The position numbers and the translations under genes were made by a program. Below the pieces are notes generated by a model that was given only the letters and a program-made list of their open reading frames with translations, was not told the DNA's origin and did no database searches. 64,000 nucleotides of DNA from Paenibacillus sp. FSL R5-0517. GTDB lineage: Bacteria > Bacillota > Bacilli > Paenibacillales > Paenibacillaceae. This document shows positions 17,432 through 26,461 of the stretch, one piece after another; position 1 is the stretch's first letter, and the number at the start of each line of letters is the position of its first letter. The DNA is taken from assembly GCF_037974355.1 (NCBI RefSeq), contig NZ_CP150235.1:6386001-6450000 (forward strand), read 5' to 3'.

Positions 17432-18976
17432 ATGAGCGACAATCAGCATCCCAAGACGGGTCTGCCGCCCGTCCCCGAATCACTGTGGCGTGCTACGCAT
17501 AAATTCAATGCCTATCCGAAACTGACCGAAGATATCACCGCCGATGTAGCGATTATCGGTGCCGGTATTGCAGGGATTACTACCGCTTATCTGTTGGCCC
17601 AGACGGGTATGCGTGTGGTCGTACTGGAGGCTGGAAAAGTGTTGGATGGCACGACCGGTCATACCACTGCCAAGGTATCTGCACAGCACGGCGTCATATT
17701 TGATGAGATTATGCATCACTTCGGACAAGAACAGGCCCGGATGTATTACGAAGGCAATGCCGAAGCCGCCAAATGGATGCGCAATCTGATGAAGGAAAAA
17801 CAAATTGATTGCCAATGGGCAGAGGAAGATGCCTACGTCTATATTCAATCAGAGGAAAACATCAAAAAAATGGAGATCGAGCTGACCGCCTATGGCAAAC
17901 TCAATATCCCTGGTGAGTGGGTAGACCCGCTCCCTATTCCAGTTCCCGCCAGGGCAGGTATTCGCATGCCGGGTCAGGCACGCTTTGATCCGTTGGCCTA
18001 TCTGCACTACTTGCTCGATTCTGCTGTGAAACAAGGGGTACAGATTTATGAGCATACGACAGTTACGGATGTAGAGGAAGATGCTTCACTGCATGTCAGA
18101 ACTTATGGAGATGGCCCATCTGTTACGGCTGAACATGTCGTCGTAGCTTCCCATTTTCCCGTCTATGATCCTGGATTTTATTTCACACGATTACACGCAG
18201 AGCGATCCTATGCTGTATTAGTCGAACCGGATAAACCCTATGCTGGTGGCATGTACATCTCGGACGATACACCGTACCGATCTCTGCGTACTGTCCTTCA
18301 TGATGGAAAAGAACTCATTCTCTTCGGGGGAGAAAATCACAAAACCGGACAAGGCATCTGTACCTTTGGTCATTATGAACGCCTCGAGCAGTTTGCGGCG
18401 GAGACATTTGGCATTCGCAACATTCCATATCGCTGGTCAGCCCAGGATCTGATCTCCATTGACAAGGTGCCTTACATCGGACCGATTACGGGAAGACATG
18501 AACGTGTCTACGTGGCGACCGGTTTTGCCAAATGGGGAATGACGACGGGTACAATGGCCGGGCATCTTCTCGCAGATCGCATCACCGGACGTGACAATCC
18601 TCATGCCGCTGTATTCGATCCGGCAAGATTCAAAGCTGACCCTGGCATGAAGCACTTTATTGTGGAAAATATGAATGTCGCCAAGGAATTGATCTCTGGC
18701 AAAGTGGGTATTGTGCACAAAAGCGTTAGCGATATTGGCGAAGATGAAGGAGCTGTCGTTCGTCATAATGGTAAACGGGCTGGCGCCTACAAAGACACCA
18801 GTGGCAAGCTGTTCCTGGTGGATACCACCTGCACTCACTTGGGGTGCGAAGTCGAATGGAACAAAGGCGAGCGTTCATGGGATTGCCCATGCCATGGTTC
18901 CCGCTTCAATTATGCAGGTCATGTAATTGAGGGCCCTGCTGTGGAAGATCTTAAAGTTCTGGACGCACAGGATTAA
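17432..18976 (+). CDS. FAD-dependent oxidoreductase with a C-terminal Rieske [2Fe-2S] domain
   Basis: A 514-aa fusion. Residues 35-380 form a DAO-type FAD domain with the dinucleotide motif IIGAGIAGITTAYLL, and residues 425-512 form a Rieske domain with CTHLGC and CPCHGSRF ligands. It resembles B. subtilis YhfW. An electron path from a flavin-oxidised substrate to the Rieske cluster is implied, but the substrate is not known. AGGAGG precedes the ATG. It is monocistronic with its own terminator. No signal peptide is evident, so it is cytosolic. Confidence 0.9.
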   Translation: MSDNQHPKTGLPPVPESLWRATHKFNAYPKLTEDITADVAIIGAGIAGITTAYLLAQTGMRVVVLEAGKVLDGTTGHTTAKVSAQHGVIFDEIMHHFGQEQARMYYEGNAEAAKWMRNLMKEKQIDCQWAEEDAYVYIQSEENIKKMEIELTAYGKLNIPGEWVDPLPIPVPARAGIRMPGQARFDPLAYLHYLLDSAVKQGVQIYEHTTVTDVEEDASLHVRTYGDGPSVTAEHVVVASHFPVYDPGFYFTRLHAERSYAVLVEPDKPYAGGMYISDDTPYRSLRTVLHDGKELILFGGENHKTGQGICTFGHYERLEQFAAETFGIRNIPYRWSAQDLISIDKVPYIGPITGRHERVYVATGFAKWGMTTGTMAGHLLADRITGRDNPHAAVFDPARFKADPGMKHFIVENMNVAKELISGKVGIVHKSVSDIGEDEGAVVRHNGKRAGAYKDTSGKLFLVDTTCTHLGCEVEWNKGERSWDCPCHGSRFNYAGHVIEGPAVEDLKVLDAQD

Positions 18977-19025
18977 CGTGTAGAGATTAATCGATAAGTC
19001 ACAGATACAAAAGTTCATCTCTCAG

Positions 19026-19072
19026 ACCGGATCGGAATCCGCCTTCAGGCGGAAGTAACCGATCCGGTTTTT
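19026..19072 (+). terminator. Terminator after the FAD-Rieske gene
   Basis: ACCGGATCGG pairs with CCGATCCGGT, and an inner CCGCC/GGCGG pairing is present; TTTTTG follows. Confidence 0.8.
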
Positions 19073-19269
19073 GCTTATGCTGAATTATAGCTAAACAAAC
19101 AGCTTCGGCTTGAGCATCAACATCATACGAACAAATTAACGATATTTCATGATACGGAACTATTTTAAAATCACTACCTTGCATTAAACAGTACTGAATG
19201 CTATGATGAACACACTACTACTGAACAATACACACTAGCGATTAATGAAGCTACGAAGGAGGAACCTGC

Positions 19270-19599
19270 GTGAATGTGAACATCCAGTTCAAAAAAGGAG
19301 TATTGGAGCTGTGCGTCCTGGTATTAATTAACCGCCAGGATCGGTATGGCTACGAACTGGCTCAGGCGGTCTCCAAACATATTGAAGTTGCTGAAGGTGC
19401 GCTATATCCCTTGCTTCGACGCCTTGTCAATGATGGGTACTGTACCACCTACTTGCAAGAGTCAAGTGAAGGGCCGCCGCGCAAGTATTACCGACTGTCT
19501 GATACAGGTCGTGAATACATGACGGCATTGACGACGGAATGGAATGAATTTGTGCGCAATGTCGCAAATCTGATTGAGGAAGGAACCCCTAATGAATAG
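19270..19599 (+). CDS. PadR family transcriptional regulator
   Basis: A 109-aa PadR winged-helix repressor (FKKGVLELCVLVLI, YGYELAQAV, EGALYPLLRRLVNDG, RKYYRLSDTGRE). It starts at GTG 19270 with AAGGAGG seven bases before. It is the first gene of a three-gene operon with DUF1700 and DUF4097 proteins, a widespread Firmicute arrangement linked to cell-envelope responses. PadR proteins of this group usually repress their own operon. The ligand is unknown. Confidence 0.92.
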   Translation: MNVNIQFKKGVLELCVLVLINRQDRYGYELAQAVSKHIEVAEGALYPLLRRLVNDGYCTTYLQESSEGPPRKYYRLSDTGREYMTALTTEWNEFVRNVANLIEEGTPNE

Positions 19600-20185
19600 A
19601 CAACAATTTATGAAAGCCATGGAAGTTCATCTCCGGCCGATGGACCCATTCGAACGGGCGGAGCTGCTCGCCGACTATGATCAACATTTTGAGCTTGGAC
19701 TCAGAGAAGGACGGCGTGAAGAAGAGATCGCTTGGGAACTCGGACAGCCGGAAGAGATCGCCAAGGAAGCACTCGGTGATCGATATGACGCTCATACACC
19801 AGGTTCAGATGCATTCTATGCACCGACATATCAGGAAATGCGGTCTCCTAGAAACAGCACCAAAGCTACTCGCAACTTCTTCACCGCCGTTGGCCTGTTA
19901 TTCCTGAATCTGATGCTAGGTATTCCACTTGGTCTTACTCTATGGTCAGTATGGCTTACGGTTGCCAGCCTATCCTTGCTGGTATTGGCTCCAGTGGCAG
20001 CAGTTGTGGACTTCGTATTCCTTGGCCAACTCGATAAAGCAGAGATTTTCGTTGCGATTGGCGCATTCGGTGTCGGCATTTGTTTTGCCCTTGCATCGAA
20101 GTCCGTGTATAAAGCCTTCAAAAAAATCACTCTTCAATACATTAAATGGAATAAAAATACGATGAAAGGGGATGTATCCGCATGA
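19592..20185 (+). CDS. DUF1700 family membrane protein
   Basis: A 197-aa protein. The first 70 residues are a conserved cytosolic HAAS-type segment (DYDQHFELGLREGRREEEIAWELGQPEEIAKE without a break); residues 95-175 hold two or three membrane helices. The frame is open from 19574, but ATG 19592 has AGGAAGGA at 8 bases and overlaps the end of the PadR gene (AATGAATAG). It overlaps the next gene by four bases. It is probably a membrane partner that lets PadR respond to envelope state; that role is an inference from operon structure. Confidence 0.85.
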   Translation: MNRQQFMKAMEVHLRPMDPFERAELLADYDQHFELGLREGRREEEIAWELGQPEEIAKEALGDRYDAHTPGSDAFYAPTYQEMRSPRNSTKATRNFFTAVGLLFLNLMLGIPLGLTLWSVWLTVASLSLLVLAPVAAVVDFVFLGQLDKAEIFVAIGAFGVGICFALASKSVYKAFKKITLQYIKWNKNTMKGDVSA

Positions 20186-21081
20186 GTACCAAGAAATGGC
20201 TTGCTTTAGCCGTGATCTGTATCGGAATCGGTTTGCTCGGAACATCCATCTATGGCGTTCAGTTCGGAGATCAACGGGAGAGCTATTCCAAACGATGGGA
20301 TTTCAAGGCGAATGAATTGCAGAATATTATCATGAATGCTAATTTCAGTGCAGATATTGAATTTGTCGTAAGTCCGGATTCGAACGGATATATCGAAGTG
20401 GATGGAAAATTTGACCCTGCCGTAGTCAAGAGCTTCGAACAAGCCACTATATCCAAAGGAACCTTCCAACTGTCCCAGACAGAACGTGAACGATTGCAAT
20501 TCTTCACCCTGTACTGGAATGATCGAGACTCCACAATAACCGTGGCCCTGCCTGAAGGACACCAATTAAATGAGGTTACGCTGGACTCTTCTTCAAGTGA
20601 CTGGCATCTGACGGACCTGACTGCCAAACAGCTTGAGCTGAATAACACCTCAGGTTCCATACGTCTGGAAAACATCAAGGTACCTACTATTGAACTTTCC
20701 CTAACTTCAGGTGACATTAACGCTTCCTTTATTAATGGAGACATGACGGTGAAACAGACATCAGGAAGCTTCACTGCTGATCAGGTAGCTGGTCATGTAA
20801 ATAGTAAGATTCAATCAGGAGATATTGAGATCACTGAGTTAAACGGTGCAGCCGATGTTCAATTCACTTCGGGTAGCATTCATATTGAGCAGTCCCATTC
20901 CGCCCCGATTAATGCTTCCGGGACATCAGGCGATATTTTCATTCAGGCTGCACCTGATTTTGAAGGAATCTATGATGCTAAGGCTACTTCCGGAGATGTA
21001 GATGTACCTGAATCGCCAATGGTGAGCCGGGAAGTGATTAAAGCCCGTACCTCTTCTGGCAGCATTGAGATTACCAAATAG
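20182..21081 (+). CDS. DUF4097 family beta-helical protein (LiaG/YvlB-like)
   Basis: A 299-aa protein with an N-terminal membrane anchor (about residues 5-24) followed by an extracellular repeat region. From about residue 150, units of roughly 20 residues contain TSGSI/TSGDI motifs, the mark of a right-handed beta-helix or adhesin-like repeat. It begins in the ATGA that ends the DUF1700 gene. Related proteins are encoded in LiaRS-type and PadR-type envelope-stress operons of Firmicutes. Its biochemical role is unknown. No clear terminator follows before the SDR gene. Confidence 0.85.
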   Translation: MSTKKWLALAVICIGIGLLGTSIYGVQFGDQRESYSKRWDFKANELQNIIMNANFSADIEFVVSPDSNGYIEVDGKFDPAVVKSFEQATISKGTFQLSQTERERLQFFTLYWNDRDSTITVALPEGHQLNEVTLDSSSSDWHLTDLTAKQLELNNTSGSIRLENIKVPTIELSLTSGDINASFINGDMTVKQTSGSFTADQVAGHVNSKIQSGDIEITELNGAADVQFTSGSIHIEQSHSAPINASGTSGDIFIQAAPDFEGIYDAKATSGDVDVPESPMVSREVIKARTSSGSIEITK

Positions 21082-21158
21082 TGATGAAGCAAATTTCCGA
21101 ACTGTGGGTAATATAGTATAATCAAATGCCAGTCCAATTCTAAGGAGGAATTATCCAC

Positions 21159-21878
21159 ATGGAACTTAAAAATAAAACAGCTATCATCACAGGTGCCGGT
21201 AAAGGCATCGGTCGTGCCATCGCTGAAGCACTTGCCAAAGAAGGAGTGCACCTCGGCCTTATCGCTCGCACCGCTTCGGATCTTCAGGCTCTGCAGCAGT
21301 CTCTTAGTCAAGAATACGGTGTGAAAGTAACCAGTGCTGTGGCAGATATCTCGGATCGCACACAGGCGGAAGCCGCTGTAGCAGCCATCGAGATGGAACT
21401 CGGAGCGGTGGACATCCTGATCAATAATGCAGGCATCGGAAGCTTCGGTACATTGCTGGAAATGGACCCCGAAGAGTGGGAACGCATTCTGCATGTGAAC
21501 GTTATGGGTACATATTACGTCACTCGTTCCGTGCTTCCAAGCATGATCAAGGAAAGTAGCGGCAGTATCATCAATATTGCTTCCACTGCAGGTGAGCGTG
21601 GGTTCGCTACAGGTTCGGCATACTGTGCATCCAAGTTTGCTCTACTCGGCATGACCGAATCTCTGATGCAGGAAGTGCGCAAGTCCAACATTCGTGTAAC
21701 CGCATTGACACCAAGCACAGTTAATACGGAGCTTGCGTCCAATGCCGGACTGAAAATTGGCGACGAAGACCGCATGATGCAAGCGGAAGATGTAGCTGAA
21801 CTTGCACTCGCAACGCTCAAGCTGTCCGATCGTGTCTTCGTTAAAGCCGCAGGCATCTGGACAACGAATCCACAATAG
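21159..21878 (+). CDS. SDR family 3-oxoacyl-ACP reductase-like oxidoreductase
   Basis: A 239-aa classical short-chain dehydrogenase. The cofactor motif TGAGKGIG is at 11-18, NNAG at 89-92, and the catalytic Ser142, Tyr155 and Lys159 are intact. Most annotated relatives are called FabG-like, but the enzyme lies outside any fatty-acid cluster, so the substrate is open. AAGGAGG precedes the ATG. It is followed by a bidirectional terminator shared with the convergent XRE gene. Confidence 0.9.
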   Translation: MELKNKTAIITGAGKGIGRAIAEALAKEGVHLGLIARTASDLQALQQSLSQEYGVKVTSAVADISDRTQAEAAVAAIEMELGAVDILINNAGIGSFGTLLEMDPEEWERILHVNVMGTYYVTRSVLPSMIKESSGSIINIASTAGERGFATGSAYCASKFALLGMTESLMQEVRKSNIRVTALTPSTVNTELASNAGLKIGDEDRMMQAEDVAELALATLKLSDRVFVKAAGIWTTNPQ

Positions 21879-21916
21879 ATAGCGTGCTTCTGACCTTCCC
21901 AGTTCGTTAGAAATAT

Positions 21917-21982
21917 AAAAAGGACGTCTCCATTGTACATGTATGCATGTCACATGTTCATGACTAGGGAGTCGTCCTTTTT
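21917..21982. terminator. Bidirectional terminator
   Basis: AAAAAGGAC...GTCCTTTTT arms enclose a further ACATGT-rich loop, between convergent SDR and XRE-cupin genes. Confidence 0.7.
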
Positions 21983-21987
21983 GCATT

Positions 21988-22530
21988 CTACAAATGATCC
22001 AAACCTAATTCCTTGGACACCGCAATGAGCACCACGGCGGGCTCCTCACCGATATTGGTTACTTCATGGGGCACGATCGCATTCCAGGTGAACGAATCAC
22101 CCACTTCAAGAACTTCCACATCTTCGCATTGCTCCGCCCGAATCTTGCCCTGCAACACCAGATGGCTTTCTTCCCCCGCATGTTTGCTAACCCCTGTCGA
22201 TGCGCCTGGCGGCAATTCTACAATGGACATGCGCATGGCGCCTTTGGCGGTAAGGTGCTGCACTTTGATCTGTCCACTACCGGCCGTCGTTTCCTTGCGT
22301 TCGTTTTTGCGTACCACGTTCATCCGTTGCTCCGGTGTCAACAGCAAGTAGGGAAGTGGCACTTCCAGATAATCCGCAATACTTTCAAGCGTAGCAATGG
22401 AAGGTGACGTTTTGTTATTTTCCACGTTGCTGATAAAACCTTTGGACAACCCCGTGCCCTCGCACATCTGCATAATCGTAATCTGTTTCTGCTTACGGAT
22501 TGTTCGAATAGCCAAGCCAATATCCATCAT
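21988..22530 (-). CDS. XRE-family regulator with a cupin domain
   Basis: A 180-aa protein with an N-terminal HTH (residues 5-62, including GLSKGFISNVENNKTSPS) and a C-terminal cupin_2 domain (about 95-170, SKHAGEESHLVLQGK). Such regulators sense small molecules through the cupin; known relatives control polyamine, amino-acid or sulfur metabolism. ATG codons at 22530 and 22527 both lie near GGGGAGG. A perfect 18-bp palindrome 34 bases upstream is the likely operator. The gene is divergent from the hydrolase/dioxygenase pair, which could be its target. Confidence 0.9.
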   Translation of the reverse strand: MMDIGLAIRTIRKQKQITIMQMCEGTGLSKGFISNVENNKTSPSIATLESIADYLEVPLPYLLLTPEQRMNVVRKNERKETTAGSGQIKVQHLTAKGAMRMSIVELPPGASTGVSKHAGEESHLVLQGKIRAEQCEDVEVLEVGDSFTWNAIVPHEVTNIGEEPAVVLIAVSKELGLDHL

Positions 22531-22563
22531 GCGTCCCTCCCCTTCTAATGATCTATATAAGAC

Positions 22564-22581
22564 ACCAGGCGTACGCCTGGT
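22564..22581. promoter_or_regulatory. Perfect 18-bp palindrome, likely XRE-cupin operator
   Basis: ACCAGGCGTACGCCTGGT has 9-bp arms with no spacer, in the divergent region between the XRE-cupin gene and the hydrolase gene. The lack of a loop argues for a protein-binding site and against an RNA hairpin. Confidence 0.6.
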
Positions 22582-22767
22582 TTCTACTACTTATCTATCC
22601 GGTGCGTGCCTCAACATATATTCATCATACAAAAAAAGTATTGACCCTACAATCAAACCATGATAGATTCTGTTCATAAATAAGAATATTTATTTCATAT
22701 TGGTGAACTTCATCATGCAGCATCAGAATAATATATGTAACTCAATCCTCATCAGGTGGTGTTTTCA

Positions 22768-23442
22768 ATGAATTCTCCTTATATACATGAAGTCCGATTA
22801 CCGTCTCATTACAATCCAGATCAACGTTATCCTGTCATCTTCGCCTTACATGGTATGGGATCAGATGAGCAAGATATGCTTCGTTTGATGGAGCCTATGC
22901 AGTCTGATTTTATTATCGTCGCCATCCGTGGGCCAATCGTTCAGGGTAGTGGTTATGCTTATTTTCAGATCAAAAGCATCGGCAATCCCATCCGCGAATT
23001 ACATGATGCCTCCGTGCTGGGACTGCAACAGTTGATTGTTGATCTGTCCGGCAAATATGCGATTGATCCCAAGCGGCGTTATATCGCCGGATTCAGTCAG
23101 GGTGCCATTATGGCAATGACCCTATCACTGATCATGGGAGATGCCATTAAAGGCATTGTAGCCATGAGTGGGTACATCCCGCAATTTGTGAAAGACGAGT
23201 ACAAGCTGCAACCCGATTCGGAACTGTCTGTGTTTATCTCGCATGGGGATCAGGATCATCTATTCCCGCTGCAACTGGGCGAAGACAACGCCAATTTCTT
23301 CCGTCAACATACCCATCACGTCACGTATGTACCTTACAACGGTGGGCATCAAGTGACACCCGATCTATATCAACAATTCCAACAATGGCTCCGGATAGAT
23401 GCAAATGTGACTACCGAAGACCCGAAAGGACTGAATTCATAA
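22768..23442 (+). CDS. Alpha/beta hydrolase (carboxylesterase/phospholipase family, MhqD-like)
   Basis: A 224-aa serine hydrolase with Ser110 in GFSQG, Asp163 in HGDQDHLFP and His194 in NGGHQV. The size and motifs fit the small carboxylesterase family that includes B. subtilis MhqD, encoded near a ring-cleavage dioxygenase. The frame is open from GTG 22756, but AGGTGGTG then becomes part of the gene; ATG 22768 is correct. The stop codon overlaps the start of the dioxygenase gene (TAATG), so the pair is translationally coupled. Confidence 0.88.
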   Translation: MNSPYIHEVRLPSHYNPDQRYPVIFALHGMGSDEQDMLRLMEPMQSDFIIVAIRGPIVQGSGYAYFQIKSIGNPIRELHDASVLGLQQLIVDLSGKYAIDPKRRYIAGFSQGAIMAMTLSLIMGDAIKGIVAMSGYIPQFVKDEYKLQPDSELSVFISHGDQDHLFPLQLGEDNANFFRQHTHHVTYVPYNGGHQVTPDLYQQFQQWLRIDANVTTEDPKGLNS

Positions 23443-24212
23443 TGATGCCATCCCTGTTTATTGCTCACGGTGCCCCATCACTGGCACTGGAGGAGAATGC
23501 GTACACCGAATTTTTACAGAAACTCGGACAGGAACTGCCAAAACCCAAAGCAATCGTATTGTTCTCTGCTCACTGGGAATCCACAACTCAGCTTGTATCC
23601 TCGGTAGCCAATTACGAAACCATCTATGATTTTGGCGGTTTCCAGCCCGAGCTGTACCAGATCAAATATCCGGCTCAAGGAAAGGCAGAAACCACTGCCG
23701 ATGTAGAGCTGTTATTGCAAGAAGCCGGGATTCCAGTACAGACGGATGATGTCCGTGGCCTAGATCATGGCGCTTGGGTCGTTCTGCGCCTGCTCTACCC
23801 GGATGCGGATATTCCCGTAATTGCCTTGTCTGTGAATCGCTATCTGACAGGTGAGCAGCAATATCAGGTCGGACAGGCGCTCGCTTCCTTGCGTGAGCAA
23901 GACATTCTTGTCATTGGCAGCGGCGGAACCGTTCATAACCTGCGTCGATTGAACTGGGAAAGTAACGGCGTTGACCCGTGGGCATCCGAATTCGACAACT
24001 GGCTGCATGACAAGCTGGTGAGTTGGGATACGGAGTCTCTCTTCTCCTATGATAAATTGGCACCTTCAGCTCAAGCGGCCGTACCTACGCCGGAGCATTT
24101 TGTACCACTACTGCTCGCCATGGGTGCAGGTCATCAAAATAAGCGGGCATCGCTCCTGTTCAAAGCCTATCAGTATGGCAACCTGAGCTTGTCCTGTTGG
24201 AAATTTGATTAA
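23442..24212 (+). CDS. Extradiol ring-cleavage dioxygenase, DODA/YgiD type
   Basis: A 256-aa class III extradiol dioxygenase of the 4,5-DOPA type. Metal and active-site histidines are visible: His9 (FIAHGAPS), His44 (FSAHWES), His109 (GLDHGAW), His165 (GTVHNL) and His219 (PEHFVPL). Such enzymes open catechol rings using a divalent metal. It starts at ATG 23442 overlapping the previous stop, with AAAGGA ten bases before. Pairing with a hydrolase suggests catechol or quinone detoxification; the substrate itself is unknown. Confidence 0.9.
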   Translation: MMPSLFIAHGAPSLALEENAYTEFLQKLGQELPKPKAIVLFSAHWESTTQLVSSVANYETIYDFGGFQPELYQIKYPAQGKAETTADVELLLQEAGIPVQTDDVRGLDHGAWVVLRLLYPDADIPVIALSVNRYLTGEQQYQVGQALASLREQDILVIGSGGTVHNLRRLNWESNGVDPWASEFDNWLHDKLVSWDTESLFSYDKLAPSAQAAVPTPEHFVPLLLAMGAGHQNKRASLLFKAYQYGNLSLSCWKFD

Positions 24213-24540
24213 AGAGGACGATGTGAAAAGCTAGTTTCATTTATATAGTTGATAAATAAGTAAGCGTGGGTTACAGGGGATTGCCCCTGTAAACCATGCT
24301 TATTTGTTGTTAGGAGCGACTTTCATGAAAGCTGTACATCATTGATTAGGATGGAGCCAGGTGTGCTAATTACGCAACAACCGCCTTAGAATAATGAGAC
24401 CATTGTAGTATGTAAAGCAAGGACTCCGGTTTCTTGTGTGCTTTTGCGGCTTATAACTATAATATGAGGTGAAATCAGGCAGAGTTTGCTCGCGTAACAA
24501 TTGCCATATTATCTGAATAGCTCATACGGAGGGGAAATGC
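24213..24540 (+). other. Intergenic region, terminator then no recognised feature
   Basis: These 328 bases start with the dioxygenase terminator. I see no ORF with a ribosome site and no clear RNA motif in the rest. It presumably holds the promoter of the SMI1/KNR4 gene. Confidence 0.4.
24255..24305 (+). terminator. Terminator after the hydrolase/dioxygenase pair
   Basis: TTACAGGGG-ATTG-CCCCTGTAA with flanking TGG/CCA and AAGC/GCTT pairs, followed by TTATTTGTTG. Confidence 0.7.
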
Positions 24541-25137
24541 ATGCCAGAACAGCGTATATATGAATTGATGGATGAACTGGATATGTTGCTGGAGGAGAAG
24601 GTACAAGATGAGGAAAACCGGGAGCTCTTGGAGGCATATCGCCAGTTTGAAGGTGTGACGGATGAGCAGCTCGACGCATTCGAGAGGGAACATGGCATTC
24701 GTTTACCTGCTGATTTTCGTGCGTTTTATAAACGTAAAAATGGAAGCGGTTATGGCTTTCACGTCTTGTATCCAAGCCTTGAGGAAGGACGGGAAACTGA
24801 GCCATTTTATCTATTGTCCTTGGAAAGGATTCAAAAGGGGCAATCCACGCTGGTGGAGAACCGCATGGATGATTATTTTACCGAAGAAGAGATCGGAGAA
24901 CTTGATCCCCGAATCAAACCCTACCTTTTTCAGAAAAAATGGGTTACGTTTGGCATGCTCGGAGGTGGATCACTGTATCTGATGTTCGACTTTGATCCGA
25001 CAGAAGAAGGTTCGTACGGGCAGATTATTATGTACATACATGATCCGGATTTTGTATATTACGTGGCTGGGACATTTACGGAATTGTTGGAACAGTCCAA
25101 TCGGAATCTACGTGCCTTGGAGGCCATTGAGTACTAA
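24541..25137 (+). CDS. SMI1/KNR4 family protein
   Basis: A 198-aa acidic protein. The SMI1/KNR4 fold spans about residues 35-185 (GVTDEQLDAFEREHGIRLPADFRAFYK opens it in pieces, and GGGSLYLMFDFDP lies in the middle). Many family members are immunity proteins of contact-dependent or polymorphic toxin systems, but others are housekeeping. No toxin gene is adjacent. GGAGGGG precedes the ATG by six bases. It is monocistronic. Confidence 0.85.
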   Translation: MPEQRIYELMDELDMLLEEKVQDEENRELLEAYRQFEGVTDEQLDAFEREHGIRLPADFRAFYKRKNGSGYGFHVLYPSLEEGRETEPFYLLSLERIQKGQSTLVENRMDDYFTEEEIGELDPRIKPYLFQKKWVTFGMLGGGSLYLMFDFDPTEEGSYGQIIMYIHDPDFVYYVAGTFTELLEQSNRNLRALEAIEY

Positions 25138-25330
25138 GGAAGTGTAAGTTACTTCAGCTGTAATCTCTTCACTTCCTATGGATTACATTAATCCATGATG
25201 ATATGACCTTTTTTGCATAATGCTGGGATATGTCAAAGCGGTTATAATAACATTTAGTGGAAATGCACAACCTATGTAGATGAGGACTACCTTTTCTACA
25301 CATTACATTGATCTGGGAGGAACATACGAA

Positions 25331-26332
25331 GTGGCTGAACAACCAAAGTCTGAGAGCTTTATGTCTCTCGTCAAAAAGGGGAACACCTCCTCCGCCGTCG
25401 CGATGGCAGGTAATGCTGTACTTGCTGTGTGCAAAGGGGGAGCTTTCCTATTCAGTGGCAGTGGCGCCATGTTCGCTTCGGCGATGCATTCACTCGCTGA
25501 TGCCATTAACCAAGGGTTTGTCTTTGTCGGAAGTGTGTTATCCGAGAAAAAACCTACACGCCGCTTCCCAACCGGATTCGGACGGGTCATTAACATTTTT
25601 TGTATGATCGCTGTTATTGTTGTGACGATTATGGCCTATGAGACCATTCATGAAGGGATTCACTTGCTCCAGCATCCTGCCGGTCATTCCGGGGGACTCT
25701 GGATTAATATCGGTGTGCTCGTCTTGAACATTCTGATTGATGGGGCCATTCTGATCAAAGCCATGAAGGAAATCTTAAAAGAAGCACGGGCACCCAAAGC
25801 CGCCGGATTGGCCCTGGTCCCTGCTGCCATCAAAAATGTTGGCCGTGCTGCGCCACCAACCCGTCTCGTATTCTACGAAGATGTTGTCGCTGTACTGGGT
25901 GCCACGCTCGCGTTAATCTCTGTCGTGGTCATTGCCTTAACCAATTTTGCATTGCTTGATGGCATTGTAACCACGATTATTGGATGCTTGATGATCGCTG
26001 TAGCATTCCGTGTCGGTTACGATAATATGATCGGATTAATTGGTGTTGCGGCTCCGCAGGATATTGAGGACAAAGTATCCCAGACCATTCTGGCAGATAC
26101 GCATGTTGCCGATATTCAGATGATGCGTATCATTCAGGAAGGCCGTTATTATCATGTCGAAGGTCTGATTGAGTTAACCAAAGGACTCAGCCTAGCGGAT
26201 GCGGATGACATCAAGTTCCGGATTCAGGAGAAACTGATGACGAACCCCGACATCGCCGACGCAGCCATCTCCATCATTGAGGATGACGGTGTGAACAGCT
26301 GGGGCAAGAAACATTCGGATGTGGTGAAGTAA
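25331..26332 (+). CDS. Cation diffusion facilitator family transporter
   Basis: A 333-aa membrane protein with about six helices and a C-terminal cytosolic domain (about 250-325). The helix-II metal motif is HSLAD (His53-x3-Asp57), and helix V has a Glu-Asp pair (FYEDVVAVLG). CDF proteins export Zn, Mn, Co or Fe in exchange for protons; specificity is not readable. The frame is open from 25280, but GGGAGG lies inside that stretch and points to GTG 25331 ten bases later. A TATAAT lies near 25245. A terminator follows. Confidence 0.88.
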   Translation: MAEQPKSESFMSLVKKGNTSSAVAMAGNAVLAVCKGGAFLFSGSGAMFASAMHSLADAINQGFVFVGSVLSEKKPTRRFPTGFGRVINIFCMIAVIVVTIMAYETIHEGIHLLQHPAGHSGGLWINIGVLVLNILIDGAILIKAMKEILKEARAPKAAGLALVPAAIKNVGRAAPPTRLVFYEDVVAVLGATLALISVVVIALTNFALLDGIVTTIIGCLMIAVAFRVGYDNMIGLIGVAAPQDIEDKVSQTILADTHVADIQMMRIIQEGRYYHVEGLIELTKGLSLADADDIKFRIQEKLMTNPDIADAAISIIEDDGVNSWGKKHSDVVK

Positions 26333-26363
26333 CAGGCTACGTTTTGGATAAAAAGAATGACAG

Positions 26364-26390
26364 AACCCACTCTTTAAAGAGTGGGTTTTT
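26364..26390 (+). terminator. Terminator after the CDF transporter gene
   Basis: AACCCACTCTTT directly followed by AAAGAGTGGGTT, then TTT. Confidence 0.8.
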
Positions 26391-26443
26391 AGTATGTTCA
26401 ACTACACCCTCATCTAGGGAGTATAGTTTCTCAAATCTACATA

Positions 26444-26461
26444 CCTAGACTTTGGTCTAGG
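26444..26461. promoter_or_regulatory. Palindrome upstream of the LiaI-like gene
   Basis: CCTAGAC-TTTG-GTCTAGG has perfect 7-bp arms and lies 126 bases before the start codon. A further CTAGGG half lies at 26414-26419. It may be a binding site for a response regulator or may sit in the leader RNA. Confidence 0.45.

Noticed and set aside
25137-25197. Terminator after the first SMI1/KNR4 gene
   Set aside because: Two inverted repeats (AGGAAGTG/CACTTCCT and ATGGATTA/TAATCCAT) are present, but neither is followed by a T-run.
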